The translations under genes and the position numbers were made by a program. Shown piece by piece: positions 7,088 through 10,244 of a stretch of 10,244 nucleotides of DNA. Location of the stretch: the NCBI GenBank assembly GCA_947174155.1, contig CAMWHX010000019.1, forward strand, positions 1-10,244, given 5' to 3'. The notes beneath the pieces are model-generated. The model had not been told where the DNA came from and did no database searches. It saw nothing but the letters and a program-made list of their open reading frames with translations. Each line of letters opens with the position of its first letter. Positions within the stretch are counted from its first letter, which is position 1. This DNA comes from an uncultured Porphyromonadaceae bacterium (lineage in GTDB: Bacteria; Bacteroidota; Bacteroidia; Bacteroidales; Muribaculaceae).

Positions 7088-7164
7088 GGTTATCGACGTT
7101 TTTTGACCGGTTATCGCACTTTTTGGCGAGTTATCGATTGGTGGGAAATTTTTACACGAAAAAA
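7088..7164 (+). promoter_or_regulatory. Iterated GGTTATCG repeats with phased T-tracts upstream of the operon 2 promoter
   Basis: GGTTATCG occurs at 7088-7095 and 7109-7116, with AGTTATCG at 7129-7136, giving spacings of 21 and 20 bp, about two helical turns. The first two copies are followed by runs of six and five T (7099-7104, 7120-7124). A further T5 (7149-7153) and A6 (7159-7164) lie directly before the -33 element. Repeated sites on one face of the helix suggest an operator or activator array. The tracts could also bend DNA or act like an UP element. The regulator is unknown. Confidence 0.45.
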
Positions 7165-7176
7165 TAGCTGTAGGGA

Positions 7177-7208
7177 TTTGGCAGTTAGCGAGATAATGAC
7201 TATATTTG
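7177..7208 (+). promoter_or_regulatory. Promoter of operon 2
   Basis: TTTG (7177-7180), a 20-bp spacer and TATATTTG (7201-7208) fit the Bacteroidetes consensus exactly and have the same spacing as the rpmE2 promoter. Transcription should start near 7212-7216, leaving an untranslated leader of about 125 nt. That leader holds a weak hairpin, TGGAGG/CCTCCA (7218-7223, 7258-7263). Confidence 0.8.
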
Positions 7209-7339
7209 CAGTGAATTTGGAGGTGGCCTGAATTAAACACTAAACTGATTCGGGGAGCCTCCACAAAAACTGTTGAAAACTGATAAAATCCGTAAGGAAA
7301 CAACATATAACCCCTGAATAACTTGACCCTATAAACTTT

Positions 7340-8860
7340 ATGAAACGACAATTACCACTGATGCTCGCCATCATCATTCTGGGCTGCCTATCAGCGGCAG
7401 CTCAGAAGATGGTGGTCCGCGAGTGGCAGGTGCTCTCGTCAGACCCTACGGCCAGTCTTAAGGAAACCGAGCGCTACGACCCCGACGGGCGTCGCGCGGC
7501 GCTGATTCGCATCTACACTCCCTTCAAACTCTCCGATCTCGGTTTCGGAGGCTCAGGCCTCGGATTCGTCGACCGCGTGCAGACACGTCCCGGCGAGATC
7601 CTCCTCTATGTGCCCGCCGGTTCGCAAAAAGTGACTATCTCTCATCCGCAGTATCCACCGGAGGATTTCTGGTATCTCGACCCTATCGAATCGGGACGCA
7701 CCTACGCGATGGTACTGACGGCCGAGGGTAAACCGGCCACCCTCCGGGCCTCGGTCGACGACACTTGGATCGTCATGGATGGCGATACGGTCGGCAAGTC
7801 CCCGGTGTCGCGTTATATCCCATACGGTTACCATGAAGTCCGGGCCCGCAACGGATCGATGCTCTTCGACGGTCCGGTAGTGGTGACATCCGACGGAGAA
7901 GATGTCTTCGACCTCAAGATGGAGGATGAAAACAAATACTTCGGCGACGTCGTCATAGATGTGCCCGGGGCTGCCGAACTCTGGTTTCGCGGTGAGCTCA
8001 AGGGTATAGGACGCTTCACCGAGCATCTCCGCGAGGGTGACTACATCATCGAGACCCGGAAGAAGGATCACTCAAGCGCCACAACCCCCTTCACCGTCCT
8101 CCCCGGTCAGAGCGTCCATATAGACGCCAACCCCCCGGTGCCCCATATCGGCTACCTGTCGCTGACTACGGAGCCTTACTCCGGTGTGAGTATCCTACAA
8201 GCCGACACGGTGTTTACGACCGAACGGCAGCTGCAGCTACCTGTCGATACATACGAACTTACCTTCACCCGTCGTGGCTATGAGCCGGAGACGCGTCGCT
8301 ATCATATAGTCCGCGCTCAGACGCTGACCGACACCGTGCGCCTGCGCCGCACACAGTATGTCAAGCAATCCACACTCTATGCCGCCGCCGGATTTGAGTA
8401 TGCGACGAAGCCGGGTATCGGATTCACATTGGGCGGTATGTGGCATGGCATCGACCTGTCGGCATCATACACGATCGGTTTCGGAGAGTCGAAGGAGGTC
8501 AACTGGTTTGAGGAGAATATCTACGACCAGACTGTGAAATATAAGGTCCACGAGTGGGGCATACGGGCCGGCTATCAGTTGCGTTTCGCCGAACGGTTCG
8601 GCCTTACGCCTCAGGTCGGATTCCTGCAGCAGCGACTGATCGCCACCGACAAGGGAGCCGGAAACGGTTTCACCATCAATAATGTCTCTGTCGGAGCCAG
8701 ACTCTGCTATTACCCCGTGAAGCATTTCGGCTTCTATCTCCGTCCCGAGTATGCCATACCCATCAACGGCAACAAAGGGCAGATTTCGGATGTCTGCAAA
8801 ATTGCCGGTATCACCAAGGGTGGTTTCCAAATCGGTGTCGGCCTTACCGTTTACCTCTAA
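7340..8860 (+). CDS. PEGA-like protein with C-terminal outer-membrane beta-barrel
   Basis: A 506-residue exported protein. The signal peptide (MKRQLPLMLAIIILGCLSAAA) is probably cut before QKM. The LGC inside it is a poor lipobox. Residues about 24-130 match a domain common in Bacteroidales, with KETERYDPDGRRAALIRIYT, GFVDRVQTRPGEILLYVP and VTISHP. Two or three PEGA-like beta-rich segments follow (about 134-195, 200-265, 270-336); the last has the typical LSLTTEPYSGVSI and LTFTRRGYEP pattern. From about 342 on, alternating aromatic strands with glycines (AAAGFEYATKPGIGFTLGG, WGIRAGYQLRF, FGFYLRPEYAIP, FQIGVGLTVYL) indicate an eight-strand-sized outer-membrane barrel. The likely role is an outer-membrane protein whose PEGA part faces the periplasm or the surface. 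It is first in its operon, 50 bp before the BACON lipoprotein, which may be its partner. The exact function is unknown. Confidence 0.8.
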   Translation: MKRQLPLMLAIIILGCLSAAAQKMVVREWQVLSSDPTASLKETERYDPDGRRAALIRIYTPFKLSDLGFGGSGLGFVDRVQTRPGEILLYVPAGSQKVTISHPQYPPEDFWYLDPIESGRTYAMVLTAEGKPATLRASVDDTWIVMDGDTVGKSPVSRYIPYGYHEVRARNGSMLFDGPVVVTSDGEDVFDLKMEDENKYFGDVVIDVPGAAELWFRGELKGIGRFTEHLREGDYIIETRKKDHSSATTPFTVLPGQSVHIDANPPVPHIGYLSLTTEPYSGVSILQADTVFTTERQLQLPVDTYELTFTRRGYEPETRRYHIVRAQTLTDTVRLRRTQYVKQSTLYAAAGFEYATKPGIGFTLGGMWHGIDLSASYTIGFGESKEVNWFEENIYDQTVKYKVHEWGIRAGYQLRFAERFGLTPQVGFLQQRLIATDKGAGNGFTINNVSVGARLCYYPVKHFGFYLRPEYAIPINGNKGQISDVCKIAGITKGGFQIGVGLTVYL

Positions 8861-8910
8861 TCGGCTCCGTTTGGAAGTAGAAAACTGCTTATTCAATTAA
8901 GACATTACAG

Positions 8911-10244
8911 ATGAAAGATTTAAGATATAGGAAGGGGAGTACCCGACGTGCTCTCCGGGCACTTCCGGCCCTGCTGATGATGCTCCTTATGGGCACGGTG
9001 TCATGTTCCGACAATATAGCGGGCGATGGCCTCGAACCGAAAGTCGACGGCACAGTAGAGATTAAGATTGTAGATGAAAATTGTGCCGGTTACGACCCTT
9101 CGACTCACATTCTCCAGATGGGATCTGCATCCCTGATGACTACAGTCCCCGTGGAAAGCAATACCCGTTGGAGCGCGGAGGTGACTGACTGCGAGGGGCA
9201 GTGGTGCTCGCTGACTTTCCCCTCCGGCACTCCGGTGGTGAAGGATGGAGAATTTATAGTCCAGACAGCTGCCAATTCAAAAGGATCTGACGGTCAGACC
9301 AAAGAAAGACGGTGTAAGGTGACCATCTATGCACTGGATCGTAATATGAACCGTGTGCCTGATACCGGATTTGAATTTACGGTGGTTCAGGGTGCTCAGT
9401 ATATCGGTATTTCACCCTCAGCCTTCGAGGAGGCGTTGCCGGCTGCCGGATACATACAGGAATTCAGCATTACTGCCAACTTGCCTTGGGTAGCGACAAT
9501 CAACGAACCCGGATTTATGAGTGTGGCTCTTCCTGATGATCCCTCTCCCAATGTCACCCTGGAGGGTGGAAGGATCGTCTTCACACCCTCGGGCCAAGCG
9601 GAGGAGGTAGGGCGATTTAAGGTTATTCTTGACCGTAACCTCACCCGCGGTACGCGTCGCGGAGTGGTGACCATAAGCAGTCCTAAGGATGAGTTTACCG
9701 CAAACCGTATAGAGATGACACAGGTGGGGGCCGTCGATGCCTTCGGTGTGTCGCCGACTATCACACAGACCTTTACCCCCGCCGGAGGATCATTTGACCT
9801 CAATATCTACTCCCCCGATAACGGCTGGACCGTGTCACTGCGTGAGTCATCCGCTACAGAGTGGTGCAGACTCGGTGCCGATTCCGGAAATCCTTCCGGA
9901 GAGACTCAGATCGTGAAAGTCACAATAGATGAAAACCGCTCGGTGTCGGCCCGTGAAGCTACGGTGATCGTCGCCAAGAGCAATGACCCCACTGACTTCC
10001 GTGAGGTGAGGGTAGTGCAGATGGGAGTCGATCAGCAACTCGGTGTAACACCCCTCGGCGTCACTTCGCTCAGTAATCTCTCGCCGGAGGCTACGATGAT
10101 AAATTTCAGCGTCATCAGTCTCGGCGGTGATTGCAAGATCAGCAGTGACAGCCAGTGGCTCGTGCCCGGAGTAGATGCTGTGGGCGGCAATAGCCGCACG
10201 GAAGTGACGGTCTCCATCGCTGAGAATCCTACCTTCGAGATGCG
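8911..10244 (+). CDS. BACON-repeat lipoprotein (partial, cut by window end)
   Basis: The first 444 residues of a longer protein. The N-terminus MKDLRYRKGSTRRALRA is unusually long and basic, followed by a leucine/methionine-rich core and GTVSC, a lipobox-like site with Cys32 as the probable lipidated residue. The following SDNIAGD is only mildly acidic, so surface export is possible but not shown. After this come repeated immunoglobulin-like units: about 60-160, 163-272, 277-371 and 374 to the edge. They carry BACON features, such as closing strands ending in FTVVQG, IEMTQVG and VRVVQMG and a central Trp in (N)LPW, (D)NGW and SQW. BACON domains are thought to bind glycans or mucin and often precede catalytic domains, so the missing part may hold an enzyme or more repeats. 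It lies 50 bp after the PEGA/barrel gene, probably in the same operon. No other start fits. Confidence 0.85.
   Translation, partial: MKDLRYRKGSTRRALRALPALLMMLLMGTVSCSDNIAGDGLEPKVDGTVEIKIVDENCAGYDPSTHILQMGSASLMTTVPVESNTRWSAEVTDCEGQWCSLTFPSGTPVVKDGEFIVQTAANSKGSDGQTKERRCKVTIYALDRNMNRVPDTGFEFTVVQGAQYIGISPSAFEEALPAAGYIQEFSITANLPWVATINEPGFMSVALPDDPSPNVTLEGGRIVFTPSGQAEEVGRFKVILDRNLTRGTRRGVVTISSPKDEFTANRIEMTQVGAVDAFGVSPTITQTFTPAGGSFDLNIYSPDNGWTVSLRESSATEWCRLGADSGNPSGETQIVKVTIDENRSVSAREATVIVAKSNDPTDFREVRVVQMGVDQQLGVTPLGVTSLSNLSPEATMINFSVISLGGDCKISSDSQWLVPGVDAVGGNSRTEVTVSIAENPTFEM

Noticed and set aside
6878..7231. A 117-codon + strand frame overlapping rpmE2
   Set aside because: It reads rpmE2 in another frame, then runs through its terminator and the operon 2 promoter; low-complexity proline/serine start.

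Overview
The window looks like a chromosomal segment of a Bacteroidales bacterium, with a gut Muribaculaceae-type member the closest guess. Three things support this. Promoters have the Bacteroidetes form, TTTG, then 20 bp, then TAnnTTTG, with no E. coli-like -10 box. Genes lack Shine-Dalgarno sites. The protein families are typical of the order: BACON domains, a PEGA/outer-membrane-barrel protein, chitobiase-like repeats with a type IX-like C-terminus, and cysteine-free type B ribosomal protein L31. All protein genes lie on the + strand.

Layout. Positions 1-214 hold no gene I can support. A -7 promoter element at 215-222 precedes a structured non-coding RNA of about 200 nt (231-438) that is closed by a long-range helix; a 6S-like RNA is my best guess. 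Positions 440-720 are non-coding and rich in inverted repeats, including REP/MITE-like palindromes. At 720-811, competing inverted repeats end in a hairpin plus seven T, an attenuator-like arrangement just before the first gene.

Operon 1 (869-6598) encodes two secreted proteins 27 bp apart. The first is a 320-residue predicted parallel beta-helix protein. The second is a 1579-residue mosaic surface protein with four 67-residue YWFD repeats, a run of chitobiase-like beta-sandwich repeats, a short leucine-rich-like stretch, and a type IX-like C-terminal sorting or anchoring domain.

A single-gene unit follows: rpmE2 (ribosomal protein L31 type B, 6736-6990), with its own promoter, a small leader hairpin and a strong intrinsic terminator at 7029-7070.

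Operon 2 (7340 to beyond the right edge) has a clear promoter at 7177-7208. Upstream of that promoter are three GGTTATCG-type repeats spaced 20-21 bp apart, with T-tracts. It encodes a PEGA-like protein with an outer-membrane beta-barrel, then a BACON-repeat lipoprotein that is cut by the window edge. The two operons look like independent surface-protein modules separated by a housekeeping ribosomal gene. Substrates and partners cannot be read from the sequence.
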